Source of the DNA: Phlebopus portentosus
Lineage: Eukaryota > Basidiomycota > Agaricomycetes > Boletales > Boletinellaceae
NCBI GenBank assembly: GCA_037892935.1
Contig: JAYXKI010000006.1
Location: forward strand, 1-64,000
Direction: 5' to 3'
DNA length: 64,000 nucleotides
Part shown: piece after piece, positions 1 through 10,930 of the stretch
How the letters are laid out: every line of letters begins with the position of its first letter
Position numbering within the stretch: position 1 is the first letter of the stretch
Translations under genes and position numbers: made by a program
Notes under the pieces: model-generated
Databases searched by the model: none
What the model saw: the letters and a program-made list of their open reading frames with translations, nothing else
What the model was told of the DNA's origin: nothing

Positions 1-352
1 CAGCGTCAACGCCGTTCTGCGCGTCGGAAAGCCGGCAGTGGGCGCCAGGTCGGGTTCGCCCACTCCTCATGACGGAGATAGAGATGTGACCCATGACGAC
101 AAAAGCACCAGCCAGGCGGTGTCCACGTATCGCGAAACCTCAAATTGGACATTATCAGGTGACGGTTGGGTGAGGGGGAAACAAGGCGAATTGCTGATTT
201 GGATACCTGAGGATATGCGCACGACTTTGTGGACACATCGAACCATTGCCATCCTCAGTTGTCAGTTTTTGACGAAACTGGATTTCCTGAATTCCCCCAT
301 GGGCGAGAACTGGTCGGAAGGTTATCCTCGCAAGCGACATTCGGTGCAATGA
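1..352 (+). CDS. 3' end of an NLR-type (WD40) gene, cut by the window edge
   Basis: Reading from base 2, the frame is open to a TGA at 350-352. Its protein matches the C-terminal tail of the complete NLR gene at 1740-6884, which begins right after the last WD40 repeat. I count about 18 base differences over about 354 aligned bases. The last codons differ: where the second copy stops after GYPRK, this copy has CGA instead of TGA and runs four residues further. Only the post-WD40 tail is inside the window, with the segment WVRGKQGELLIWIP in it, so I cannot say whether the rest of this gene is intact. The clean open frame suggests either a working tandem paralogue continuing to the left or a very young fragment. 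Confidence 0.7.
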   Translation, partial: SVNAVLRVGKPAVGARSGSPTPHDGDRDVTHDDKSTSQAVSTYRETSNWTLSGDGWVRGKQGELLIWIPEDMRTTLWTHRTIAILSCQFLTKLDFLNSPMGENWSEGYPRKRHSVQ

Positions 353-1029
353 GTTTTTTGGCCTGTGTTGTGCATGCCGCGGTTATTTCCGTATTTATAG
401 TTAACTTTATTCAGTGCCTACGTATGTTTCAAATCCCGTCTTGTATAGTTCCCCCTACCGATCATCTTTATGGTAGAGTAATGCTTGGATCTCGATCTAT
501 GGATTCTTCGCGAATTTGAACATGGATATACTTCTTCACGTTGTATTCAGTGCCTCGGTCGTGGGCAATTGGGCTTACTTTGTAGTTTACGGTGTACGAT
601 GTTCTGATTCATATTCGTCTGGAGTATGGAATGTCCCATAACTGTATCTCCGCTTTGCGCGTAACTTGACTATTTTCCTCCGTTCTTAGAATGCAGAAAC
701 CTTGTAATCATGTAGTGTGTATATTGAAGCATATTAGAGATAACACACTACGTCTGAATACGTGTTGAGATACACGGATATACCAAAGGAAGATGAGAGG
801 CCGCGCGTGAGTGTAAGGTGCACACAAATGTGGTTTTGTGGTACGAGACGAAGGAAGATATGGACAAGAAGAGAAAGTGAGAGAAAAAGAAATATTAAGG
901 TGTACGACAACCGAAGCAGAGTATCGTCGAAAGAATCCATTTTCTCGTCCATCGAAGTAATTAACAGAATTTCGTTTCTTCATCATCCCTTTCCTTCTTT
1001 CCCAAGCGTCAGTGGTACCAGTGGTTGGT
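353..1029. other. Intergenic part of duplication copy A, no gene seen
   Basis: Non-coding DNA between the NLR tail and the CRIB-gene fragment. It lines up with 6885-7623 in the other copy, and short open frames here are not conserved between the copies. Confidence 0.6.
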
Positions 1030-1330
1030 GACAATTACATCCTCCGCTACGTCTGCAGTAAGTAACATACATTCACGCGTCGACACGAAAGCGCGTCTTA
1101 TGTAACATCCTCGGCGTCTCCCTCGACATTCTTCGCACTCATCGTCGTCGCTATCTTCGCCCAGTCGACCACCGCTAACCCTAATCCTAACGTTCCTATC
1201 TCTAGGTGCTGTTAATCCCTTAATAGAATACGCTGACCCAGCCGAGATGCACCTCTCGTCTGTCGGAGTGCGCCGTTCCATCTCCAGCTCCAAGTCGCCG
1301 TTGCTGGAGGAACTGGAGGAGCTCACGCTT
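1030..1330 (-). pseudogene. Decayed 3' fragment of the CRIB-domain gene
   Basis: On the minus strand this matches the last ~100 codons of the gene at 7624-10122: the serine run, then GDLELEMERRTPTDE (GDLELDLEPRTPTDE in the intact gene), then VSGGRLGEDS. The homologous stop codon is lost (ATG-TAA has become GTA-ATT), the middle part has drifted through indels, and upstream of about 1330 homology ends abruptly. No start, CRIB motif or upstream exons are present. It is therefore a duplication remnant, not a gene. Its open frame of ~180 codons is left over from the parent. Confidence 0.8.
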
Positions 1331-1739
1331 TGTGTGGTCTGGTTCTGTGGGCTCTGATTCATATCACGAAAGAGGGCAGTGCTATCCGGATAAACGGACA
1401 GTACGTGTGATGAATGTGCTCCACTCGACTCGGGAATTCGAGAGGAGCAGACGCAGGTAGAAATTATTTCAACATCGCCTTCCGTCAATATTACTACTGC
1501 CTTCCACCATTGAAACATGTCGCACTGCAGAACCGATGGTAATCGACTAAACTGCACTATCTAGCCGCCTGCTCCTCACGGACCTCGGTTCATCAATCAA
1601 AGAAGTACGATGGCATGGAAGGGTGCTGATAATAGTATTGGCCTCGAGGATAACTCGTGGATCAAGTACCTAGTTGAATATGGTATAAGAGATGGGGAGG
1701 ATTCGTGAGGAGTAGAGCCCCACCTTGCTCTTCTCCAGC

Positions 1740-4700
1740 ATGGAGCAAAACCACTTTGCACTGCAAGGTCCGAGCGTCCCTTTATTGATGCATCTTACCT
1801 TGATTGACATTCTTGTAGTCATCCGTGTCCACAGAGCCTCGAGTCACACAAAGGATGCCGCATTTTATGTGGAAGTTAAGCTTGCCAACTCTTACCGCAA
1901 AACGGGGATTCTCAATGGGAATGGAGAACCCATCTGGAACGCCATAGTAACGTTGTGAGTGCTATTTGCAGCTCATCCTTTTTTTTTCGGTTTCTCAGCG
2001 TGGAGTAGCTCGCAGACGGAAGCGTCTACCGTTTTCAAGATCCGTCTCAAGGAAGCCCGAAAGCTCGGTCGAGATAATCTCATCGGTTTGGCCGAGGTAA
2101 ATGTCGACGGGCTGTTGGTCGATTGTGATGAGGATAATGGTGAGTTCAGAAGCAATTCTGAAGTTTATTATTGATGTTCTCGACTAGCCCGAGTTGTACT
2201 TTCTGCACCGACAGGTTTCCTGCCAAATCGCAAACGGCAGTCGTTGACAGGAAGTATTTACCTTCATCTGAAGAATGTGGATACTCTGAACCGCGCAAAA
2301 ATCGAGATCGAGACAGCCGAGAAGAGCACGGAACGCATCCGAACATTGACAAATGGGACAGACTCCACCATGGAGGTTATTGGAACTGTTATCGAAGCGG
2401 CGGAAGTGATAATCGACATGGTTGATGATATCGCAAAAGTCAGTCAGTTTCTCACGAGTTTAGATAGACGCTGATGCATCCTCAAGATCCATCCTCTATT
2501 TCACCTGTCATGGCAAGCGACGTCAGCTCTGTTTAAGGTATGTCGGACGTAGCGTATTCCATCTACGTCGGTTCATTTGACGACACCGTGCAGCTTGTAT
2601 CTCATCAGTTCCATACCGACTCGGAGCTGATCGATCTTGTGGATAAGATGAAAACAGCGTTCAGTTTCTCGAGAGAAGCGAGGAACTTGGACGACAAGAC
2701 GAAGATGCTGAAGCCCATGCTACGGGATTTATTGACTGAGACAGCTGAGTGCTCTCGCTTTGTGCAAGAATACTCCAGGCATGGTTTCCCAGGCAGGTCT
2801 TTTCCTTGACTGTCTTTGTGCAGAGGATAATCTTTCATCATAGGTCGAATGAGTAGATTGAGTAGCGGTCGAAAGATTAGTGACTATTCAGCACGCTTCG
2901 TCAATCTCAGAAACGAGCTGGACTCAGTCATTGGCTTGAATACGGCCAGAGAAGTTCTTGACATCAGTACGTCCCGATCATACTATGCGCTTCATTCGTT
3001 GATCTTTCGTGATCCAGGAATTCAGCAACAGTTGGAAGCGTTACTGGAGCCATCCAAGTCAGATCCTAACAGTGTATCGAAGCGACCTCGATGTCTTGAT
3101 GGAACGCGCCAGGAATATTTGGATCCAATCATGGAATTCCTCTTCGCTGAGACGTCTCCGAATGTCCTGTGGCTTACTGGAGCTGGGGGATGCGGGAAAA
3201 GTACCATAGCGGTGACCGCGTCGGACAAATGCGGAGTAACGTGTCCACCCGCCTATATGTTTTTTGAACGGGAAAAGAGCGATCCGAGCTCCGTTATTCG
3301 CACTATCGCGTACGAGCTAGCGTTGCTCCATCCTTCTATTTCGGGGCACATCCTTGCGGCTCTCGAGGCACACAAGACGATATGTGGTACCACGATCAAG
3401 ATTCAGTTTGAGAGGCTGCTTGTAGAACCTCTTCATGCTATCTCAGATTCTTTGGAGGGACCAGTTGTCGTTATTCTGGATGCGTTAGACGAATGCGGCA
3501 GTGTGGAACAACGTCGCGAATTACTGGAATTGTTGAAGACGAATTTCAAGGAGCTTCCTTCAAAGGTTCGCGTTCTGGTGACTAGTCGTCCTGAGGGGGA
3601 TATCACTGAAGATCTAGTGCACAATGACGGTATTCAGCACATCGAACTTGTTCACGATACCAAAGAAAGTAGACAGGACGTCGATCGCTACCTTCAACTG
3701 GCGATGAAGGACGCACTTGGCGAAGACATGCTAAAGGTGCAGGATTTGGAGGCAAAACACCAAGTTCTCTGCGATGCTGCAGATGGACTCTTCATTTGGG
3801 CATCGACTGCAGTTAAAATGGTGCAAGGTACTATTTATCCCGGACGGAGCCTACTGAAACTTGTGGACAATTTTCAATCAGTCGGCGGGCATGGCCTCGA
3901 CGGTCTTTATGCTACTGCGCTCGAAGGGTCGGGAGTCTGGCAACCAGACTCAAAAGATGAAGGCACAGCCATTCTGGAATTTATCTTGGTCGGAAAGGAA
4001 GCTATGACTGGTACCATCATTGCAGCGTTCCTTGGACTCGCGGAAGACACTGTGGATCGTATCTTGAGGCGACTTCGATCCGTCATTTCATACGAGCCCG
4101 AGAAACCAGTTCGACTACACCATGCGTCTTTCGCCGATTATTTGTTGTCGCCGAAGAGATCTGGAGGCAAAGCCTGGCACATCGACGAGAGTAAGCAGAA
4201 GCAAGCCGTGACTGATCGGTGTTTCGACGTCATGGCGGAGAGCTTGTCTTTCAACATTTGTAAAATCGAATCGTCCTTCCTCCGCAACAAGGATATTCTG
4301 GATTTGCAGACACGTATCGCGAATAATATTCGTCCGCACCTGGGATACGCATGTCGATTCTGGGCTGTCCATTTGTGCGAGCTATCAGAATCGGATGTTT
4401 CGACCGAGTTGAAGGATCGCGTGAAGAAATTTGGAAAGGAATACCTGCTGTATTGGTTCGAGGTCCTCAGTCTGACCGACCAGTTCAACCGTGCTGCCAC
4501 AGCTCTACACGATGCAAGTCTGTGGTCAACGGTCAGTAGTTCTGTTAATGCACACCATCGCTTTTCTGATTCTATTGCAGTCAATCGACGACGAGATCTC
4601 CTCTCTGTTCTGGGAGGCGGATAGGCTAGCTAGCATCTTTGCTTACCCGATCTCGCAGAGCGCTCCTCATATATACCTGTCTGCTATATCTCTTTCGAAA

Positions 4701-6884
4701 GGCGAATCGTCAGTTGCGGATTTGTATTCAGAAAGTCATCCAGTTGTCGAAATACATCGATTTGGAACGAGGACTCCCGTACCTTGCATGAAGGTCTTCA
4801 AGGAGCACACAGATCGCGTCTTGTCAGTGGCGATTTCCCCCGACGGAAGGCGCATCGCGTCTGGTTCTCGCGACAGAACAATTCGCATCTGGAATGCCTT
4901 TAACGGCGAGCAGATATCGAAGTTTAAGGGAGACGCCGACGTCCGCTCCGTTGCGTTCTCACCGGACAGCAAACGCGTTGTCTCAGGCTCTGGAGATGGA
5001 ACGATCCGCGTGTGGGATGTTGACCTCGGCCAGCTCGTTTCTGGCCCTTTTAAGGCGGGAGATTCCGAGGTCAATTCGGTTGAGTTTTCTGCGGACGGCG
5101 AACGCGTCGTTTCAGTTGCTGATGGAAAGATCTTCGTTTTTTATTCCGACAGTGGCGAGCTCGTCTCTGTTCAGTTTGAGGACGATATAGGCATCCGGTT
5201 CCACAAGCTCTCGCCGGACGGGAAGTACGTCTTAGGAGCTAAAGATGGGAAGATCGGCATTTGGGATACCGGCACCGGCAAGCGAGTCTCGGCTCCGTTC
5301 CGGTTCGATGCAGGTAACACGTGGTCATATGCTGTCTCGCCGTCAGACGGGAAGCGTGTCGTGACAGGCTCGACGAGTGATGGGATGATCCGCGTTTGGA
5401 ATGCCAGCGGCAAGCTCATCACGGGACCGTTCAAAGCCCACGTCTGGTCAGTCTCATTCTCAGCGGATGGAAAACGCGTCGTCTCTGCCGGGGGTGAAGT
5501 TGCCGTCTGGGATGTCGACAGTGGACAGTGCATCTGGGGTCCATTCAAGGAACACACGCCATGGATTACGTCGGTTATTTTCACTCCAGACGGTAAACGC
5601 GTCATATCAGGTTCAAAAGATGGTGAAATTCGTACTTGGGACGTAGATGGCAGCCCCGAGATCGCGTCAGGTGCATTCGAGGCGCACACAGGAGAAGTTA
5701 GATGTCTCGCGTTCTCTCCTGATGGAAAACGCATCGTCTCAGGCTCCGATGATAAAACGATCCATGTCTGGGACGTCGACAGCTGCAAGCATCTCGCTGG
5801 TCCTTTCAAGGGTCACACAAACCGCGTCGCTTCGGTCGCCTTCTTGCCAGACGGGGAACGCGTAATCTCAAGTTCTAGGGATGGTACTATTCGCGTTTGG
5901 GACGGAAACAGTGGTGAGCTCATTTTGGGTCCGCTCGAGGGGCACACAGGCAGCGTCCGGTCAATTGTAGTCTTTACCGACGGAAAACGCATCGTGACAG
6001 GCTCCTCTGATGGGAGTATTTGCATCTGGGATGCCGACAGCAGCAAGCCTGTCCTGGGTCCGCTCCGGGCACACACACGTAATATCACTTCCGTTGCATT
6101 CTCGTTGGATGGCAAGCGCATTGCATCTGGTTCTTGGGATGGGACAATGTGTATTTGGGATACCGGCAGCGGCGAGCTCGTCTTGGGCCCGCTTAAGGGG
6201 AAGACCATCCGGTCAGTCACGTTCCATCCAGACGGGAAACATGTCGCATCGAGCTCTGGGGACGAAACAATTTGTATCTGGGATGTCGACAGCGGTGAAT
6301 TCGTTTCGCAACAGCTCAAAGGATATACATCGGGCGTCCAGTCACTCGGATTTTCTCGAGATGGAAAGCTCGTCGTCTATGGTTATCGGAATGGTGCGAT
6401 ACGCATATGGGATGTCCACAGCGGCGACCCTGTATGTGGACCGCTTAAAAGGCACACAGGCTGGGTCTGGTCAGTGATGTTCTCGCCAGATGGGAACCGC
6501 GTCACGTCAGGTTCCGGAGATAAGATAATTCACGTCTGGGACGTCAGCAGCGTCAACGCCGTTCTGCGCGTCGGAAAGCCGGCAGTGGGCGCCAGGTCGG
6601 GTTCGCCCACTCCTCATGACGGAGATAGAGATATGACCCATGACGACAAAAACACCGGCCAGGTGGTGTCCACGCATCGCGAAACCTCAAATTGGACATT
6701 ATCAGGTGACGGTTGGGTGAGAGGGAAACAAGGCGAATTGCTGGTTTGGATACCTGCGGATATGCACAGGACTTTGTGGACACATCGAACCATTGCCATC
6801 CTCAGTTGTCAGTTTTCGACGAAGCTGGAATTCCTGAATTCCCCCGTGGGCGAGAACTGGTCGGAAGGTTATCCTCGCAAGTGA
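1740..6884 (+). CDS. NOD-like receptor: C2 - NACHT - WD40
   Basis: Model of nine exons, 1569 aa: 1740-1767, 1819-1954, 2009-2139, 2215-2438, 2487-2537, 2594-2792, 2844-2966, 3018-4531, 4581-6884. Residues ~8-100 read as a C2-like domain (VIRVHRASSHTKDAAFYVEV). A linker follows with IHPLFHLSWQATSALFK, a segment I associate with agaricomycete NLRs. The NACHT domain has Walker A GAGGCGKST near residue 351 and Walker B VVVILDALDECG near 447. About 14 WD40 repeats (DGKRIVSGSDDKTIHVWDVD type) fill ~876-1457, then a ~110-residue tail. Proteins of this layout are fungal STAND ATPases thought to sense non-self or stress and trigger cell death or signalling; the ligand and output here are unknown. The 2793-2843 intron would be GC-AG. 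Introns 1 and 7 are 51 bases, so retaining them keeps the frame. The repeats look diverged, not freshly amplified. Confidence 0.85.
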
Positions 6885-7960
6885 CACCCGGTGCGATGAG
6901 GTTTTGTTCATGATGCGGTTATTTGTTACTTTATTGTTAATTTTATTCTGTACCTACGTATGTTTCAAATTCCATCTTGAATAGTTTCTCCTACCGATCA
7001 TCTTTATGGTAGAGTAATGCTTGGATCTCGATCTATGGATTCTTCGCGAAAAAAACTGAACATTTTACTTCTTCACTTTGCATCCAGTGCTGCGGTCGTT
7101 GGCAAAAACGGCCGTTCAAAATCAGTGTACGATGCTCTAGCACGTACGGGTTTCCAATTCGTAAACTCCACCTCCGTCTTGCCTTGACTGTTCTCCTTCA
7201 CCCTCCATAAGTACATACGTTGCGGAAAACTTGCAATCATATCGTGTGTCTATGTCTATTGAATCGTAATTAGATAACACACATCTAAATACGTGTTGAG
7301 ATACATGGATATTCTGGTTTGACATGAAGGAAGATGAAGAGGCCGCGCGTCTGTGTGAATCGCACAAAAGTGTGGTTTTACTGTACAAGACGAAGGAAGA
7401 TATGGATATGGACAAGAAAAGATCGACTTGGAGGTAAAAGTAATAAAAAAAAAGGCTTGGAAAAGTGAGAGAAAAAAAGAAAATTCGGCTTTTGTTTTGA
7501 TTTCGTGCACGACACGACAAAAGAGTCCGTTCTCTCATCCATCGAGATAATTAGCACCACTTTCCCTCGTCTTCCTCAAGCGTCAGCGGCAAAGGTTAGC
7601 GATACGTGATTGGGTTTGGGTCGTTACATATCCTCCGCCTCATCTGCAGTGACATACACAGATTCCTCGTTCGCCTCCAAGCGTCGAAGAGGCGGGTTAG
7701 GGCGCTTCGAAGCGCGTCTCGGCGTCCTCGGCGTCTCCACATTCACCCCGTCCTCGTACTCATCACCACCACTATCTTCGCCCAGCCGGCCACCACTAAC
7801 GACGATCCTGACGCTCCTGTTTTTAGGCGTTGCTGTTAGCCTCTTGATGGAAGAAGCCGCTGCCGATCCAGCGGAGACGCGCTTCTCATCTGTCGGCGTG
7901 CGTGGTTCCAAGTCCAGTTCCAGGTCGCCGCTGCTTGAAGAGCTGGAGGAGCTCGCGCTC
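6548..7960 (+). repeat. Segmental duplication, copy B
   Basis: Counterpart of 1-1330. It covers the last ~110 codons of the NLR gene, the ~740-base convergent intergenic region, and the final part of the CRIB-domain gene on the other strand. In copy B both genes are intact, so copy B is probably closer to the ancestral arrangement. Confidence 0.85.
6885..7623. other. Convergent intergenic region, no gene seen
   Basis: This lies between the NLR stop and the stop of the CRIB-domain gene. It includes a purine-rich patch near 7435-7490. It is part of duplication copy B and I see no conserved reading frame in it. Confidence 0.6.
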
Positions 7961-10122
7961 CGCGCCGTTTCGCTCCCCTCGGAGGATGAAGCGAGGCTCG
8001 ATAAGCTTGGCCGGGGCGAGTTATCTACGATGGTCGGGAGAGCTTCGCTCTTTTTCGTCGTAGACCCTTCTTCTTGCACTTCCTTGGGGCTCTCGTCTCC
8101 TTCTTCACCCGTTCCCGTCACTGCTGGGAGACCCGGAGGTAAGATTGGGCTGGTAAAATTCGTGACTACTACTGGTGTCTCAACGTCAACAATCTCAGGA
8201 GCCGGCGAAGGCGCGACGATAGGAACGGGCCTCGCGCGGCTCTTCTTCTTCCTCTCTTTCTCCTTCTCCTGCGAAGTGGTTGGTTTTACTTCGGATGCAG
8301 GGACGGAAGGCAACGAGGGTGCGTCGCACGTCCCTCGCCCAAGTGCGCGTGCTTGCATGTGCGCGAGGGTATGTCTTCGCGGAGGAGGCTTTGGTGCCGG
8401 GGTGGCGGAGTGTAAGATGCATATGTGCTCCGGTGCATTCTGGACTGGTGATTGTGTCAAAGCAGGCGTGGTCGTCGGAGTAGAGGTTGACTCTTTCCTC
8501 GACTTCTCCTTTACAGTAGCTGCCCTTTCCAACTTTGCAAGCGTCTCCTTCTGCGCGACCTCTCGCGAAACTTCAGGCTCCCGCGCCTCGAAGCTCGTCT
8601 TCCCAGCAGGCGCGGTCTCTGGTACCTGGTGCGACTGACCAGGAGCTGGGTCAGGTATCAGGACATACTTCGCCTGAGCGGGGATGGATGACCTAGCCGG
8701 ATTCGAGGTGGTAGTCGGCATAGGCTCCATTTCTTCTGGGTAGAGAGGCGGAACGGGCTTTCGCTTTACGAGACTCGCGCGTTTTGCTTGCCGTTTTGTC
8801 TTGTCTGTAGATCCATCTGATCGTGTATCTGTTGACGAGGACGGTGTTGGTGTTGAAGTGTTCGCGCTAGCGGGCGACGCTGAGGATGAGGATGTGTTGG
8901 CAGTAGACACAGAGGTAGCGATTTGAAGAAGGTTCGGGCTCGAGAGTGATGCACTCGATTGTTCCGTACGTGAGTGGGATCGCGAATGCGTATGCGAGAA
9001 CGACACATTCCGCTCCGAGCTTGAGCTCTCCCTCGATAGTTCCGCAACAGCGCTCGACGCGGTAGGAGGCACGACGTCAATGACCAGAGTGTCCTGTGAA
9101 TGGATGTCCCCGCCCATAACCGCCCGTCAATGATATCGTCCCATGAACGTGAGAAAAAGAGAAACGGGGATTACGTACATCCTCATCGGTCTCACGCATT
9201 TCAATAACCTGACGCCAGCGCATTTCGTCCCACGACCCGTCACTCGTCCGCTAGAAACCAGTAGGGGTCAGTAAAGCGCATATTTCAAAAATTGCCACGT
9301 CATGACAAAAATGAACAGGATATTCCGAGCAAGGAAACAAGGTTCAACTGCGGAGTGCGAGATAGTCCGTTATCATAGTGCAATCTAGGTGTTTTTCCGT
9401 CGATACAGGTCATGGTGACATATACACACCGACGGAAGTCCCAACGCTGCGGACAGAAGCCTGACATAGGTACAGACATATCCGCATAGACTCCGAGTAT
9501 CCACGGTAATAACGGGATTCAGGAACGAATGGAAATACGAACAGATACTCACCGTATTCGTACCGAGGTGGAACTGGTGCTTGAACGCACTGGGAGCGCT
9601 GATGTTCAGGATGTTGAGCCGTCCTCCATGTCCAGAGGAACCGCTAGCGCTCTTGTTGCTCTTCCCGCTAGCGAAGGAAGACGTCGAAGCGCCACGGGTA
9701 TGTGCAGAGCCCGAGCCGGTTGTGGGTCCAGAGGCAGAGCCAGACATAGATGCAGACGTATTACCGGCAGAAGATGATAATGAAGACGATCCGGAGCTGA
9801 GGTTTGACCCCTGAGACGCGTGGCGGAAGAAGGAGAAGGCCGACTTGCTCGCGGCGTTGCTTAGGGTTGAAGTGGCCTTGTCGAGGGATGCTCCGGATGC
9901 GCGCGATAGTGACTGTATGCGCTTGCGGATGGACGGGCGGCGCAAACTGAGCTTTCTGGTCGGCGTCGTTGGGCTCGAGCTAGGCCCTGCGGCTATGAAA
10001 GAGGAGTACGCGCCACCTGAAGGCGGAGGCGGCACCCGGGAGGAAGAGAAAGTGTTGGTGTTGGTGCCCTCGATGGGCGAGCCGACCGACGAGTTCGGCG
10101 CGGTACAGAGGAGAGTGAGCAT
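7624..10122 (-). CDS. CRIB-domain protein, probable Cdc42/Rac effector
   Basis: Three exons: 9553-10122, 9179-9250, 7624-9093; 703 aa. The end of exon 1 reads ISAPSAFKHQFHLG, which fits the CRIB consensus I-S-x-P-x(2,4)-F-x-H-x2-H-[VIL]-G near residues 172-187. Exon 2 adds an acidic/tryptophan patch (DGSWDEMRWRQV). CRIB motifs bind GTP-loaded Cdc42 or Rac, which points to a role in polarity or signalling downstream of a Rho GTPase. Nearly everything else is low-complexity, rich in Ser, Thr and Pro, with basic Lys/Arg patches and SS-runs. I see no kinase domain, so this is not a PAK kinase but a scaffold-like effector. The last ~100 codons are duplicated at 1030-1330. A long open frame on the opposite strand (7610-8638) is a by-product of codon bias. 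Confidence 0.75.
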
Positions 10123-10717
10123 CGTTCTCTGTGTGCACGACGAGAAAGAGAGAGAGAGAACACGATATGGTCACTGGTGAACTCCTGAGGGGCGACCTGT
10201 CGAAAAGAAAAGGAGGAGACGGAGTAAATAAGTGGGGATAAGTACTTAGACGGGACATAAGGATATATCCATCCAACTGATGTGCTCACCTGAGCTAGAT
10301 TCCGTGTAAAAGCAGTTTAGCTCGCCACAAGGATCTATAGCTTTATAGACAGTATGTCCCTAAATGCGCGGAATAAAAGAGAGTTTTGTTGACGTGGCGA
10401 AGAAGAAGAGAGTCCTTGAATAAATGTGGCGTATATGATATGACGGAGTCGGAGCCGTTCCGTTTCGCGTGTGCTTCGTCCGTTAGGTGAATGTATTCTA
10501 TGGAATGCGATCGAGTAGATGGGGCAGGGACGGATGAGTTGAGGCTGGCCGTGAGCGTGAGCGCGAGCGTGTGTGAGTCCGTGTGATCGTGTGCGTGTAT
10601 GCGATGTATGCGCGTGAAGACGTTAGTAGGCTAGATAAGGAGCTAATGTCCGAAGTCGCAATGTCAAGCCAAGTCCAAGTCCAGTGCCAACGCACAAACT
10701 AACTAACGGACGATACG

Positions 10718-10748
10718 GAACGAACGAACGAACGAACGAACGAACGAA
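10718..10748 (+). repeat. Tetranucleotide repeat (GAAC)n, about 7 units
   Basis: Simple tandem run of GAAC/CGAA units. The reverse-complement unit is repeated at 10913-10930, so the two arrays can pair as stem arms around a ~165-base loop. Confidence 0.9.
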
Positions 10749-10912
10749 AGTTCGACCCAACGACCGACTGACCGGGGAGAGACAGGTATTTGAGCTTTCG
10801 GGATTAAGCTTCGCCCCTGAGTCGACTCGTCGCTCGTGTGGTCGCGTGTCGAATGCGGATAACGCGAAAGCCCCAAAAAGTCAAGAAATTCAAATCAAAT
10901 CGCGTTGTCACC

Positions 10913-10930
10913 GTTCGTTCGTTCGTTCGT
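10913..10930 (+). repeat. Tetranucleotide repeat (GTTC)n, about 4.5 units
   Basis: Run of GTTC units, the inverse complement of the array at 10718-10748. Confidence 0.9.

Larger units (their letters stand above)
1..1330 (+). repeat. Segmental duplication, copy A
   Basis: This stretch aligns with 6548-7960. It carries the tail of an NLR gene, the short intergenic region and, on the minus strand, the last part of the CRIB-domain gene. Shared non-coding landmarks include the run TACCGATCATCTTTATGGTA, found near 458 and again near 6995. Copy A is shorter by about 80 bases through indels. The right breakpoint lies near 1330, inside the CRIB gene's serine-rich region; the left one is outside the window. 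Confidence 0.85.

Noticed and set aside
1183..1200. CTAACCCTAATCCTAACG, telomere-like
   Set aside because: It is part of the decayed CRIB-gene copy; the matching place in the other copy (near 7795) reads CTAACGACGATCCTGAC, so the likeness arose by mutation.
7610..8638. A 342-codon open frame on the plus strand
   Set aside because: It lies wholly opposite the CRIB-domain gene, whose Ser-rich codons create it; the minus-strand frame has the conserved CRIB exon structure and the duplicated fragment preserves the minus-strand protein.
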